Source of the DNA: Anaeroglomus sp964630775
Lineage (GTDB): Bacteria; Planctomycetota; Phycisphaerae; Sedimentisphaerales; Anaerohalosphaeraceae
Reading direction: 5' to 3'
Assembly: GCA_964630775.1 (NCBI GenBank)
Contig: CAZVYY010000018.1
Span: 13,929 to 77,928 of the forward strand
DNA: 64,000 nt
The translations under genes and the position numbers were made by a program. The notes beneath the pieces were generated by a model that saw only the letters and a program-made list of their open reading frames with translations, was not told the origin of the DNA and ran no database searches. This document shows, in pieces, positions 1-9,176 of the stretch (positions are counted from its first letter, which is position 1; the number at the start of each line of letters is the position of its first letter).

Positions 1-510
1 GCGTAGTGTGATATCATCCAGCAGGTCGCTGGCAATCAGACCCCGCAGCAGCAGTTTTTGTATCGCCATTTGATCGCGGCTTGTATATTTATCACCGAGA
101 ATATCCAAATAATCCATTTGGGTTGACGGGCCGGCGATGGGCAAGTCCGCATAGCCTTCGTCATCGAGGAAAAACCGTACCGTCTCCCGATATTTGCCAA
201 AGCGGCACGGGCCATCGGTTGTGGGCAGGATAAACACATAGCGGCGTGTGACCGCTTCCCGGCCATGACGCTGTGTTTCCTGTTCCAGAAATCCCAGCAG
301 GTCCCCTACCACACCCTTGAGGGGGTGGCAGACTTCCGTGTGAATATGCCTGCGGGCCAGTTCATAGCCTTCCCGGGTGTTGGTCGGCAGAACGATTGCT
401 TCAATCTTATAATGACGCAGGCACGCCGCCGCGATGCGGCTGCTGATTCCCATGTAGGGCAGCAGCCACGTCCGTCCGTCGATGCGGCTGGGTTTTGTGG
501 TGTCGGTCAT
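1..510 (-). CDS. 2-hydroxyacyl-CoA dehydratase D-component-like protein, 3' end outside window
   Basis: The reading frame starts MTDTTKPSRIDGRTW and runs off the left edge after 170 codons. I chose ATG at 510 because AAGGAG lies 7 bases upstream; the in-frame ATG at 516 is only one base from that SD. Motifs CHPLK (residues 61-65) and GPCRFGKY (about 100-107) are characteristic of the HgdB-like Fe-S component found in or beside CoA-enzyme activases. The family uses an ATP-driven activator to inject an electron into a Fe-S dehydratase. The gene overlaps the end of the upstream activase by 104 bases in another frame, so the two may descend from one long activase-dehydratase protein of the single-chain type. 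The substrate cannot be read from the sequence. Confidence 0.85.
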   Translation of the reverse strand, partial: MTDTTKPSRIDGRTWLLPYMGISSRIAAACLRHYKIEAIVLPTNTREGYELARRHIHTEVCHPLKGVVGDLLGFLEQETQRHGREAVTRRYVFILPTTDGPCRFGKYRETVRFFLDDEGYADLPIAGPSTQMDYLDILGDKYTSRDQMAIQKLLLRGLIASDLLDDITLR

Positions 511-3500
511 GTTCATGCTCCTTGTGATAATGGCCATGTACAACGCGTTCAAAGGCCTCGGTTCGGGTAAGGAACGGGGCGTTGTTGGTCTGTGCATCGG
601 TTAACAATGTCAGCATCGGCTTGCCGCCGGCAAGATGGATGCGTTCTTCCTGATAGATTTTCATGCTGTCCGGACCGCAGCCGAAATTCATCAAACGAAT
701 CGGATATAATCCCGGACGTGACGCCGCATACAGGTGGGCACGCAGGATATCAATGCTTTCGCACCAGTATTCGGTCTGTTTCAAGTCCTGGCTCAGTGCG
801 GCAAAGCGGTGCCGCAGGAAAATCTGCGGGATAAAATCCAGTCCCCGCGTCTGCGAAAACATGGCACCGGCATAGGAACTGGCTTCCGGGTCCAGCACGA
901 CATAATCGCGGCCGACGCCGAGGTAGGCGATGCGGTCGCTGGTTTTTTCGAGGAAGCTGTCGCCGCGGGCGTAAAGGTCTTCGAGAAAGGCTTTTTCCGC
1001 GGCATCGGCGGCTTCGATGGCATCGCTAATCTGACGGCGCGAGAACCGATAGCCTTTGCTGCGCAGGTCTTTGTCGATATTTTCCACCAGAATGGGGCCG
1101 CTGTTGAACTGCAGTACGGGGCTAAGCTGTTTTTGCGGGTCCATCGACAAGTCATCGTTCAGGATGAACGCCTCAGACTCCGTATAAATGCAGTATTTCA
1201 GGGCATGACTGCCCTTCTGGAAATGCTCGATGAAGGTCGGGTTGAACTGATAGCGAATACCGGGGTGATTCATCAGCAGCATGGCGTGGCCGGTGACCAG
1301 TTTGCGGGCGATGCAGAAGTCGGTCTTGGAATGGTCCACACCCTGACGGGCAATCGCTGTATTGCTGACCGGAGAGGCCACCGGCACAAATCCGAGCCGG
1401 GCCAGCAGCGCCGCCGACCAGATGCCTTTTTCGGCAATGGTGGACGTCGCCCGACGGATACCCACGGTTTTATCCGGGGCGGGCTTGCCGTCGAGGTCGG
1501 CCAGCAGAAGGCCGTATCGGCGAAAATGCTTATCGAAAATCGAATGAAAGACATCGACATAGTTGGTTCGCGGTTTTTCGCGGTTTTCCGAATTGCCTTT
1601 GGGGCAGAATCCGCCGCTGAGAATCGTTTCGTTATCGATGGAAAACACATCCAGAACACAATCCCGCATGTCGCAGCTTCGGTCCACGACATCTTTGCAT
1701 TTCTGGCGCGACTTGCAGAATTCCATGGTCACCAGTTCCCACCCGCGAAACGCCGTCTCACAGGCCATACCGCTCTGAGTCATCTGGTTAATATGGGACA
1801 GCACGTCCAGCGCCGCTCCCCAGGCCCCGAATATTTCGCGGTGCGGATAGGCGTAGATATCCTTGTTGGCCACCTGTGCCAGCGCCGCCAGGAACGCCTT
1901 GCCCAGTGCAGGCCCGCCCTGAGCCGAACAGACCAAGCCGGTGTTCTGGGCACCGCCGACGAATTTATGATAATAGCTGGCGGCGGTCCCGCGGACGATT
2001 GCCGCGGCGATTTCTTCGCGGCTAAAGCCTTCGGAAATCAGCCGGGTCTCGTCCATTTCCATAAAGACACCGCAGGTCGAGTCGATAATCGGAACCCGTT
2101 TGGCCCGCAGGGCATACTCCTGCAGGGTTGTCCGCACATCCAGACCAATCAGGTCGGCCATATTTTCGAGCGTCTGGCCGCAGCCGGCCTGACAACTGAA
2201 ATTCATCTTGGCATCGCGAACGCTGCCGTCTTTGTTGAATACGGTATATTTCATGTCCTGGCCGCCGATTTCAAAAATCGTATCGACGCGCTTGTCGTAG
2301 TGCCGGACGCCGAGGGCATGGCAGGTGATTTCGTCGGTAATGCGATCCGCGGGAGTTTTGCCCTGCTGACGAATCTGGTCGGCCTTTTTGCGGCTGAGCA
2401 GGAGCTTTTCGTATAGTTTTCGCGCCGAGCCAGTGGCCCCGACACCCCGGACAATAACACAGTCACGGTGCCGGCTCAGATAACGCAGAACCTCCTTGAG
2501 CGAGTTTTCCGGGTCGCCGTTGGTTTTAATATACAATTTATCCAGCAGCGTGCCGTCGAGCCGAACCATGGCACATTTGGTCGTGGTGCTGCCGCCGTCA
2601 ATGCCGATGACGACTTCCGTACCCGGGGCGATGGGCTTATCGGCTGCAGGATGGGTTTCGTGAATCAGATGCAGATGAGAGCTGAGCGCCGGGGCAAAAC
2701 TGCGGCGATTGCGGCCCTGTTCGGCAACGGCATCCAGATCCTTCATATCCAGCACATAGTGCTGCGGCGCATCCATGCCTTTGCAGGCGATGCCGATCGC
2801 CCCGATATTTTCAAAATAGTCGGGCCGCTGAATCGTCAGGCCAATCGCCTTTTCCAGCTCGGTCTTAATCAGCAGGTTATTGAATACGCCGCCGGTGCCG
2901 ATGGCCTGCTGCGGAATCAGCTCGCGGTTGCCCAGCACATCAATCATGTAATTGCGTGCCGTGGTTCGGAACAGGCCGGCGAGATTGTCTTCTTTATGGA
3001 CGCCTTCGTTTTGCTTGTGAATCAGGTCGGACTGAATCACGATCCCGCATCGGGCCAGAAATTCGCTGGGGGCGTGGGCCTGACGGGCTTTTTCTTCGGC
3101 CAGGGCGTAAATTCGTGCATACCGGGCCTGCGCGTCGGATTGTTCCTGTCCTCCGACTTCGGCTTCCAGGAGCCGCTTGCATTGCTTGGCCAGCAGGGTG
3201 CCGGAACCGCCGCCGCATTTGCTGCTGGGGCGGCATTCAATAATCGTCATCCGGCCCTGGATCGTCTTCAGATGGAAGAAATAGGCATCCTTGGCGCCGA
3301 TATGAAAGATATAGACCGTCTGGGGGGCAATGACTGTCGCCCCGTAGGGAATGGCCACGCTTTCGTAATCGAAGGTAATGCCGGGGATGGCATCCTTTAA
3401 TAACAGCGCCCCGCTTCCGGTAAATGCGGTGTTGATAATCCGGCTCGGTTCCATCTGAGCACAGATGTCCTGCCAGGCCTGGCGGAGGGCGGCAGTGGGA

Positions 3501-3631
3501 TTGGCAAAGTGCTTAATCGGCGTCGGCGAATAGACGACTTCCTGCCGGCGGTTCAGCACGGCGTAATGAACGGCCTCGCTGCCGATGTCAAATCCAACAA
3601 ATAATCCGTTTTCTACCCCTGATTGAATCAT
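407..3631 (-). CDS. Double BcrAD/BadFG-type CoA-substrate enzyme activase with DUF2229-like C-terminus
   Basis: A 1074-residue protein with two ASKHA ATPase modules in tandem: FVGFDIGSEAVHYAV near residue 11 and IGIDGGSTTTK near 339. The second module carries the Fe-S cluster cysteines in CQAGCGQ (about 478) and STCGVFMEMD (about 518). A Cys-rich segment follows (CKSRQKCKDVVDRSC, about 639), then a DUF2229-like region with GFCPKGNS and FGCGPDSMK. Known activators of this family use ATP hydrolysis to reduce a partner dehydratase. GGAAGG sits five bases before the start. The last ~35 residues (after FERVVHGHY) are His/Arg-rich and are encoded by DNA that also encodes the next gene, so the real end may be shorter or a frameshift may split one ancestral protein. 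It forms an operon with the D-component-like gene and diverges from a sigma54 activator. Confidence 0.88.
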   Translation of the reverse strand: MIQSGVENGLFVGFDIGSEAVHYAVLNRRQEVVYSPTPIKHFANPTAALRQAWQDICAQMEPSRIINTAFTGSGALLLKDAIPGITFDYESVAIPYGATVIAPQTVYIFHIGAKDAYFFHLKTIQGRMTIIECRPSSKCGGGSGTLLAKQCKRLLEAEVGGQEQSDAQARYARIYALAEEKARQAHAPSEFLARCGIVIQSDLIHKQNEGVHKEDNLAGLFRTTARNYMIDVLGNRELIPQQAIGTGGVFNNLLIKTELEKAIGLTIQRPDYFENIGAIGIACKGMDAPQHYVLDMKDLDAVAEQGRNRRSFAPALSSHLHLIHETHPAADKPIAPGTEVVIGIDGGSTTTKCAMVRLDGTLLDKLYIKTNGDPENSLKEVLRYLSRHRDCVIVRGVGATGSARKLYEKLLLSRKKADQIRQQGKTPADRITDEITCHALGVRHYDKRVDTIFEIGGQDMKYTVFNKDGSVRDAKMNFSCQAGCGQTLENMADLIGLDVRTTLQEYALRAKRVPIIDSTCGVFMEMDETRLISEGFSREEIAAAIVRGTAASYYHKFVGGAQNTGLVCSAQGGPALGKAFLAALAQVANKDIYAYPHREIFGAWGAALDVLSHINQMTQSGMACETAFRGWELVTMEFCKSRQKCKDVVDRSCDMRDCVLDVFSIDNETILSGGFCPKGNSENREKPRTNYVDVFHSIFDKHFRRYGLLLADLDGKPAPDKTVGIRRATSTIAEKGIWSAALLARLGFVPVASPVSNTAIARQGVDHSKTDFCIARKLVTGHAMLLMNHPGIRYQFNPTFIEHFQKGSHALKYCIYTESEAFILNDDLSMDPQKQLSPVLQFNSGPILVENIDKDLRSKGYRFSRRQISDAIEAADAAEKAFLEDLYARGDSFLEKTSDRIAYLGVGRDYVVLDPEASSYAGAMFSQTRGLDFIPQIFLRHRFAALSQDLKQTEYWCESIDILRAHLYAASRPGLYPIRLMNFGCGPDSMKIYQEERIHLAGGKPMLTLLTDAQTNNAPFLTRTEAFERVVHGHYHKEHEHDRHHKTQPHRRTDVAAALHGNQQPHRGGVPASL

Positions 3632-3822
3632 AAGGCACCTTCCAAAGACCTCATTAATGCGTTCACAAAGTTCTGTCTGGTCTTAATACTGGCGATATCA
3701 TACAAAACTGCATCCAAAACTTCCAGATGCAACTCCGATAATACCGCAAATTTAGGAATTATTAGGTCCATTTCCCGTCTTCTTGTTAATTTACTTGATT
3801 CATTGCTATGGTAAATATGTTA

Positions 3823-3838
3823 ATCAAACCATGTGCCA
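3823..3838 (-). promoter_or_regulatory. Near-consensus sigma54 promoter facing the activase genes
   Basis: On the minus strand the sequence TGGCAC-N5-TTGAT matches the -24/-12 consensus TGGCAC-N5-TTGCW except for A in place of the conserved C of the -12 GC. It would give a leader of roughly 180 bases ahead of the activase start. A sigma54 activator gene is divergent across the same 327-base AT-rich gap, which otherwise shows nothing I recognise. The mismatch at a key base keeps this tentative. Confidence 0.3.
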
Positions 3839-3958
3839 GCAGCTTGAATTCCCATAAACCATTTGTTTTCATAGATTTGCAAAATACGCCGTCTGCAGGA
3901 ATACCTGAAAAGCAAATTTTCAATTGCATTTTTTGAATACAGGATATACATTTTATGT

Positions 3959-5446
3959 ATGAAGCTAATCAAAATACCCCAGGCCGACCGCGTATTTTTT
4001 CAGACGATCGCAGATGCGTCCTATACCAATCCGTTCAGCGAGAAGCGAGAAAGTCTTGACCGACAGATTGCGGGATTGACCGAAAGTGACACCAAAGGAT
4101 TGTCGTGGCCGCAGATTGTGCCGGCGGTGATTCATAAAGTCCACAGCAAGCTGGCCGAACTGGACCATCAGATTCCCGGACAACCCGCCTCTATTGACCA
4201 TTTTAATCCGGAAGATCGGGAATTGATGAAGTATGTCTTTTTATTTGAGGTTTTTCATCGATTTGCTCTGGATTTTGATACTCTCATCCGCAAACAGGAA
4301 AAAAATCCGGACAAGTCGCTGCCGGTTCCGTTTGCCGCCAGGACGTTTGAGCATCTTGCGACTCGGGGGTTCACGCCGGCGCAACTGGCCCGCTCATTTG
4401 CCCTGTTTTACCAGATCCGGCGGGCATTTTATTTTATTAACCAGGGCCTGGTCGGACGCAGTGCCTGTATGCGCAAGCTGCGTATGGATTTATGGAACAA
4501 TATCTTCACGCAGGATATCCGCGGGTATGAGCAGTATCTCTGGGATAAAATGGAGGATTTTGCCACCCTGATTGAAGGCCCCACCGGCTCGGGCAAAGGG
4601 GCGGCCGCGGCGGCCATCGGCAAGAGCGGCTGGATTCCCTTCGACACAGCGGCGAATGCCTTTCAGTACAGCTTTACGAACCTGTTTGTTGCCGCCAACC
4701 TGAGCCAGTACGCTCCGACGCTGCTGGAAAGCGAGCTGTTCGGGCATACGCGGGGGGCATTCACCGGGGCGGTCACGGATCACGATGGATTATTCGGCCT
4801 GTGCAGGCCTCACGGGACGATTTTTCTCGACGAAATCAGTGAAGTGGCCCCCCAGGTCCAGGTCAAACTCTTGAAAGTGCTTGAAGAACGGACGTTTACG
4901 CCGGTCGGCAGCCACAAACCGAGGCGGTTTTTTGGGCGTGTCGTGGCGGCGACCAATCGGCCGACTGAAGAGCTGCGACGCACGGGGGCATTTCGCGAGG
5001 ATTTTTATTATCGGCTTTGTGCCGACTGCATCCAGATGCCCAGCCTGGCCCAGCGGATTGAGGAAAATCCGGACGAACTGACTGAGCTGGTCGAGCATTT
5101 CAGCGTGCTGATTACGGGGCAGGATATTCCGGAATTGTCGGAAAAGGTGCTGGATGTGATTCAGAAACGGCTGGGCAGGGACTACCCGTGGCCGGGCAAT
5201 GTCCGCGAGCTGGCCCAGTGTATCCGCCGGGTCATTCTTAAGGAAGACTACCAGCCGCAGGTGCCCAGGCCGACGACGCAGATTCAGGAATTCCTGAATG
5301 GGGTGCAGCAGGCGAATTATTCGGCGGACGAACTGCTGAACCAGTACTGCAAATGGCTGTATACGAAATATCCATCCTATCAGGATGTCGCACGGATTAC
5401 GGGCATCGACTGGCGCACCGCTAAAAAGCGGATTGAGCAGAAGTGA
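3959..5446 (+). CDS. Sigma54-dependent transcriptional activator without receiver domain
   Basis: A 495-residue AAA+ enhancer-binding protein. It has Walker A GPTGSGKG at about residue 207, the sigma54-contact loop GAFTGA at 266-271, Walker B GTIFLDE near 288 and an arginine-finger region FREDFYYRL. The first ~190 residues are a novel-looking sensory region with no REC, PAS or GAF motif that I can recognise, so its signal is unknown. The C-terminal ~40 residues (YQDVARITGIDWRTAKKRIEQK region) look like a Fis-type helix-turn-helix. The family hydrolyses ATP to open sigma54-RNA polymerase promoters. Its divergent position next to a sigma54-like site suggests that it controls the activase/dehydratase genes. 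The SD is weak (CAGGA about 14 bases upstream). Confidence 0.9.
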   Translation: MKLIKIPQADRVFFQTIADASYTNPFSEKRESLDRQIAGLTESDTKGLSWPQIVPAVIHKVHSKLAELDHQIPGQPASIDHFNPEDRELMKYVFLFEVFHRFALDFDTLIRKQEKNPDKSLPVPFAARTFEHLATRGFTPAQLARSFALFYQIRRAFYFINQGLVGRSACMRKLRMDLWNNIFTQDIRGYEQYLWDKMEDFATLIEGPTGSGKGAAAAAIGKSGWIPFDTAANAFQYSFTNLFVAANLSQYAPTLLESELFGHTRGAFTGAVTDHDGLFGLCRPHGTIFLDEISEVAPQVQVKLLKVLEERTFTPVGSHKPRRFFGRVVAATNRPTEELRRTGAFREDFYYRLCADCIQMPSLAQRIEENPDELTELVEHFSVLITGQDIPELSEKVLDVIQKRLGRDYPWPGNVRELAQCIRRVILKEDYQPQVPRPTTQIQEFLNGVQQANYSADELLNQYCKWLYTKYPSYQDVARITGIDWRTAKKRIEQK

Positions 5447-5495
5447 TTGTATGGGATAAAAGATTAGAAATTCGCGGCATTCCTAAAGAAGGAAT

Positions 5496-5580
5496 GCGGA
5501 TGAGAGGAGTTGAACCTCCACGAGCATTTAAGCCCACAGGCACCTGAAGCCTGCGCGTCTGCCAATTCCGCCACATCCGC
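5496..5580 (-). tRNA. tRNA-Leu (anticodon CAG)
   Basis: Read on the minus strand, the 85-nt sequence folds as a class II tRNA. The acceptor arms are GCGGATG and CATCCGC, the D-arm is GGCGGAATTGGCAGACGC, and the anticodon stem CAGGC/GCCTG encloses loop TTCAGGT with anticodon CAG. A long variable arm follows, then T-loop GGTTCAACTCC. The 3' CCA is not encoded. Just downstream the arms ATTCCT/AGGAAT could form a small hairpin. Confidence 0.97.
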
Positions 5581-5757
5581 AAAGGAAAGGCTATCATAGC
5601 GACTTCGTGCCTGTCGTCAAGTGTTTTTATCGAAAATTGCCGTGTAAACCGGCATAAATCAGCTAAATTAGAACAAAAACAGTGGATTCAGCGTCTTGTT
5701 TTGCTAAATATAAGAGTTATTACATCCACATATTAACGCAAACAGGACTATTACGCC

Positions 5758-6042
5758 ATGAAAAATCGCTGGCTGATTGCCGCAAGTGCTGTAGAAATCT
5801 ATATTTCCACCGTCTCGGTTTACGCCTGGAGCTGATTATGGCGGGGGTTTTGCCTCCATGCCAGCCTTCATCACCGACGTTTTTGGTGCAAAATAGGTCT
5901 CTGCCATGCTGGGGTTTATTCTGACTGCCTTGTCTGCGACGGGTATTGCAAGGCCGCTTTTAATATCCCGGAGCTGATAGCCGGGCTGATGATTGCTGTT
6001 ATCCTGAAATTAACACTTCAATCAAGGCTAATCAAATCCTGA
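5758..6042 (+). pseudogene. Decayed OFA-type major facilitator transporter
   Basis: The frame opens MKNRWLIAASAVEIYIST and continues SVYAWS before a stop, which closely resembles the first helix of oxalate/formate antiporter-like MFS proteins (typically RWLIAxAAVGIHISIGSVYAWS). About 10 bases later, in another frame, GFASMPAFITDVFGAK-stop-VSAMLGFILTALSATGI recalls the middle/C-terminal OFA stretch with the pattern GxxMPAYIADVFG. Intact family members are about 400-430 residues, so most of the protein has been deleted and at least three stops are present. A possible SD (AGGA) precedes the start. The family match is by eye; the decay is read directly from the sequence. Confidence 0.7.
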
Positions 6043-6051
6043 TTCACGCCT

Positions 6052-7563
6052 TTAATAGACCTCGTCTGAACCGCCGAAGATGACTTTGATCCGGTCAATG
6101 TTGGGGATCACCGGAAGCATATTGGGCATCGGGCTGTAGGCATCGGACCAATAGACCAGAAACGCTTTTCCCATCATATACTCCATTGGTACAACGCCCA
6201 TGCGGTAGGCCGGCTGGTTAGTAATGCCCTTGCCTTCTTCCGACCAGAGCCGGGCATCGAGGCTGTTGGGGCTGTTGTCGCCGCAGACAAAAAATTCTTC
6301 ATCTTCCAGCTTGAACGGGTCTTCCTCATTGGCTCGCAGTGTCGCCTGGGAGATATAGTAGGTGTCTCGAAATAATCCCAGATGGCTGACCTGTATCTGT
6401 CCTCGACCGAGGAGGCGGACCTGCGGCTGAGGAACCGCTTTGCGTTTGGGTGCCGGCCTGACCGGCAGGTCGAAACTGAGTCGATTTTCGCCATACCGCA
6501 GCACTAATCGATGGTCCACGTTGGCAAATTCAAAGACCGTCAGCCGGTTATCCGAGGCCGGGCGCATCGGCGTGCGAGCCAGATCGTCGATCCGGTCGCC
6601 CTGCCGCCGCTGGAGGATGAGCATGCCGGTAAAATCGACACGGCCGATATAATGCACACCATTTTTTTCGAGTGATGCCCCGACGCTGCCGCGGGTTTCG
6701 GGGCGTACATAAAACCGCATCATCAGGTCACTGCACACGGGCTGTCCGCGCCGCAGCATGTCACTGTTATAGGCATAGGTTGAATGGAAATCATTGCCGA
6801 CTTCGCTGTTATACAGCAGCGAGTGATCCCGCGTGTCGTCCTCGTTGAGACAAAACACCGTCGGGCCATCGGCATTGAGGTTCCATCGGCTGTCGGTATT
6901 CGGCTCATTTTCAAAGGGCTGGCGCCAAGTCCGATTGAGTGCATCCGCGGCGGCGGCCTGACCGGCCGGGCCGGCGGCGCCAAAGGGCTGGTAATCGTTG
7001 TCATAAATCGGCATCCACAGTTCCTGCTGGACTTTGGCGGGCTTGCGCTGGATCTGGCCGTTGATGAATACATCGCCATCAATCAACTGCACCGTCTCGC
7101 CGGGCAAGGCGATCAATCGCTTGATATAGTTAATCGCCGGATTGGTCGGATTTTTAAAGACCACCACATCCCAGCGTCGGGGCGGCACATACTGATAAAT
7201 GCTTTTAAGGACGAAAATACGGTCGCCGTTCTGCTGACGTCCAATGGCCGTCGTGGGCTGGTAATACCCGCAACTGGAGCACTGCGGTCGATTGTACAGC
7301 GAGGTATCCCCGCCAACATCATAGGCATGGCCGCATCGCACACAGCGCAGATGATAGTGCGCTCCTTTGAGCGTTTCAGCCATGCTGCCGGTGGGAATCT
7401 GGAAAGCCTCGACTCCAAATGCCCGGAATACCAGGGCCAGAATCAGCGCCACCAGGAGCCATTCAATGGTATTGATTATCCCTTCCATCGCCGCACTGCG
7501 ACGGGGGATATACTCCTGCTGGGGCGGCACCGCCTGCTGTTGCTGCTGTTCGATTTCATCCAT
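6052..7563 (-). CDS. lepB: Signal peptidase I, zinc-ribbon type (second of a tandem pair)
   Basis: A 503-residue S26 membrane peptidase that removes Sec/Tat signal peptides outside the membrane. One transmembrane helix (about 30-50) is followed by the Ser motif FQIPTGSMAETL, with the catalytic Lys in NYIKRLIALPGE and the C-terminal box FFVCGDNSPNSLDARLW. Between Ser and Lys lies a four-cysteine insert (CVRCGHAYD and CSSCGYY) resembling a zinc ribbon. A large extra domain of about 200 residues separates the Lys box from the C-terminal box, making it far longer than E. coli LepB (about 320). The gene starts 14 bases after the stop of its paralogue, so both are likely one transcript. The N-terminus is Gln-rich. 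Confidence 0.93.
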   Translation of the reverse strand: MDEIEQQQQQAVPPQQEYIPRRSAAMEGIINTIEWLLVALILALVFRAFGVEAFQIPTGSMAETLKGAHYHLRCVRCGHAYDVGGDTSLYNRPQCSSCGYYQPTTAIGRQQNGDRIFVLKSIYQYVPPRRWDVVVFKNPTNPAINYIKRLIALPGETVQLIDGDVFINGQIQRKPAKVQQELWMPIYDNDYQPFGAAGPAGQAAAADALNRTWRQPFENEPNTDSRWNLNADGPTVFCLNEDDTRDHSLLYNSEVGNDFHSTYAYNSDMLRRGQPVCSDLMMRFYVRPETRGSVGASLEKNGVHYIGRVDFTGMLILQRRQGDRIDDLARTPMRPASDNRLTVFEFANVDHRLVLRYGENRLSFDLPVRPAPKRKAVPQPQVRLLGRGQIQVSHLGLFRDTYYISQATLRANEEDPFKLEDEEFFVCGDNSPNSLDARLWSEEGKGITNQPAYRMGVVPMEYMMGKAFLVYWSDAYSPMPNMLPVIPNIDRIKVIFGGSDEVY

Positions 7564-7577
7564 GCGATTGCGAATTC

Positions 7578-9176
7578 CTACGGATTTGATGATTTCGCCG
7601 AAAAACGGTCGCTGCCGTAAATGATTTTCATCCCGTCCGGTTCCGGGGGGCCGTCCAGGTAGGGAATGATGCGCCAGCCCTGCCGTTCAAACCGCCAATT
7701 GCCCGGGAAATGAACAAAAAATGCCTTGCCGACGAGGTAGTCCCGCGGCACAATCCCATCGCGGTAGGTCTGGCCGGGATTGGCTTTGGTCGGTTCTTTC
7801 CACATGCGGGCATCATAGCTGTTGGGGCTGTTATCGCCGCAGACGAAAAACTCGTCCGTCTGCAGGTCCAGCGGCTTGCCTTCGGAGGCACGCATCACGC
7901 GATTGTCTTCGGCGCCGGTGTAGTAGATGTCCCGCATGAGCTTGATGTGGCGAAGCTGGGCATTGCCATAACCAACAATCTCGGCAGTCGGGCCTGATTG
8001 GCGGTTCTTGCCGGCATCGTCCCGGCCCGTGCCGAGGTCATATTCGAGCTTATCGACACCATATTCGAGAATGAGCTTATGATCCACGTTGGCAAATCGC
8101 AGCAATGCCATCTGGTCGGCAGTGCCTGAAAGAGCGCTTCCTGCGGCCAACTGCTCTTCGGTGCCGTCGGCCCCGATTCGGCTGATCGACATTTGACCGC
8201 TGGAATCCACCAGGCCCCGGTAACGGATGCCGTACTTGCCAAGCACTGCACCGATGCCGCTGTCGGCTCCGAGATCAACATAATACGCCAGCATAAGGTC
8301 GCTGCACACGGCCATCGCGGGAATCATTTGGGAGGGATCATAGCCATAGACGGCCTTGAAATCATTGCCTTTAGCTGGATTGTATCGCAGGCTTCGCATG
8401 GCATTCCTGTCACCGCCGGTCAGAGAAAAGACCATCGGTCCGTCGGCATTGAGACTCCAGCCCTGGTCTTCCGGCTCAAACGGCTGCTCCCAGCGGCGGC
8501 CGTTGAATCGTGTCCCATCCGTCCGGGCCGGCTGGTAATCATTATTGTAGATCGGCATCCAGAGTTCTTCCTGGACTTTGGCGGGTTTGCGGGCAATCCG
8601 GTCGTTGATATAAATATCGCCATCGATAATTTCGACCCGTTCACCCGGCAGTGCTATCAGCCGCTTAATATAATTAATTTCCGGCTGAATCGGATTTTTG
8701 AAGACGATGACATCCCAGCGTTTCGGCTCAAAGAACTGGTAAATGCATTTCAGGACAAAAATCTGATCGCCGCGAGAGACGGCGCGTTTTGGTGCTGGCT
8801 TGCCATCAGCGGTATAAAACTGGCCATCGACTTTGCTGGGCTGACCGCTGTCTTCATACCAGCCGCAACTGGGGCAGCGGGGAAACAGCGGTATGATGGG
8901 CAAATCCTGTCGCGGGACGGAGTTTTCCGCCATCTTATAACCGCTGGGATAAAACTCGTAATCGTAGCGATAGCCGCATTCCGAGCAGCGCAGGCGGAAA
9001 TGGGAGCCGCGGAGCGTTTCGGCCATACTGCCGGTGGGGATTCGATAGACCTGCATGACAAAGACAATAAAGACCAGCGTCCCGGCCAGTGCCGTGATAA
9101 TCCATTCCAAATTATGATAGACCGCATCGACTTTCGCATCGCCGCTGACGATATATTTTCCGACGTTTTTTTTCAT
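7578..9176 (-). CDS. lepB: Signal peptidase I, zinc-ribbon type (first of a tandem pair)
   Basis: A 532-residue paralogue of the next gene with the same architecture: one N-terminal transmembrane helix (about 28-48), Ser motif YRIPTGSMAETL, a four-Cys insert (CSECGYRYD and CPSCGWYED), Lys motif NYIKRLIALPGE, a long central insertion and the box FFVCGDNSPNSYDARMW. Both catalytic residues are present in both copies, so both should be active. Two copies with divergent inserts may divide substrates such as ordinary signal peptides and PEP-CTERM or very large secreted proteins; this is inference. The 350 bases upstream of the start (9177-9479) show no gene. Confidence 0.93.
   Translation of the reverse strand: MKKNVGKYIVSGDAKVDAVYHNLEWIITALAGTLVFIVFVMQVYRIPTGSMAETLRGSHFRLRCSECGYRYDYEFYPSGYKMAENSVPRQDLPIIPLFPRCPSCGWYEDSGQPSKVDGQFYTADGKPAPKRAVSRGDQIFVLKCIYQFFEPKRWDVIVFKNPIQPEINYIKRLIALPGERVEIIDGDIYINDRIARKPAKVQEELWMPIYNNDYQPARTDGTRFNGRRWEQPFEPEDQGWSLNADGPMVFSLTGGDRNAMRSLRYNPAKGNDFKAVYGYDPSQMIPAMAVCSDLMLAYYVDLGADSGIGAVLGKYGIRYRGLVDSSGQMSISRIGADGTEEQLAAGSALSGTADQMALLRFANVDHKLILEYGVDKLEYDLGTGRDDAGKNRQSGPTAEIVGYGNAQLRHIKLMRDIYYTGAEDNRVMRASEGKPLDLQTDEFFVCGDNSPNSYDARMWKEPTKANPGQTYRDGIVPRDYLVGKAFFVHFPGNWRFERQGWRIIPYLDGPPEPDGMKIIYGSDRFSAKSSNP

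Noticed and set aside
734..2416. 560-codon plus-strand ORF
   Set aside because: Antisense shadow of the activase gene; composition follows the real frame and no motif is present.
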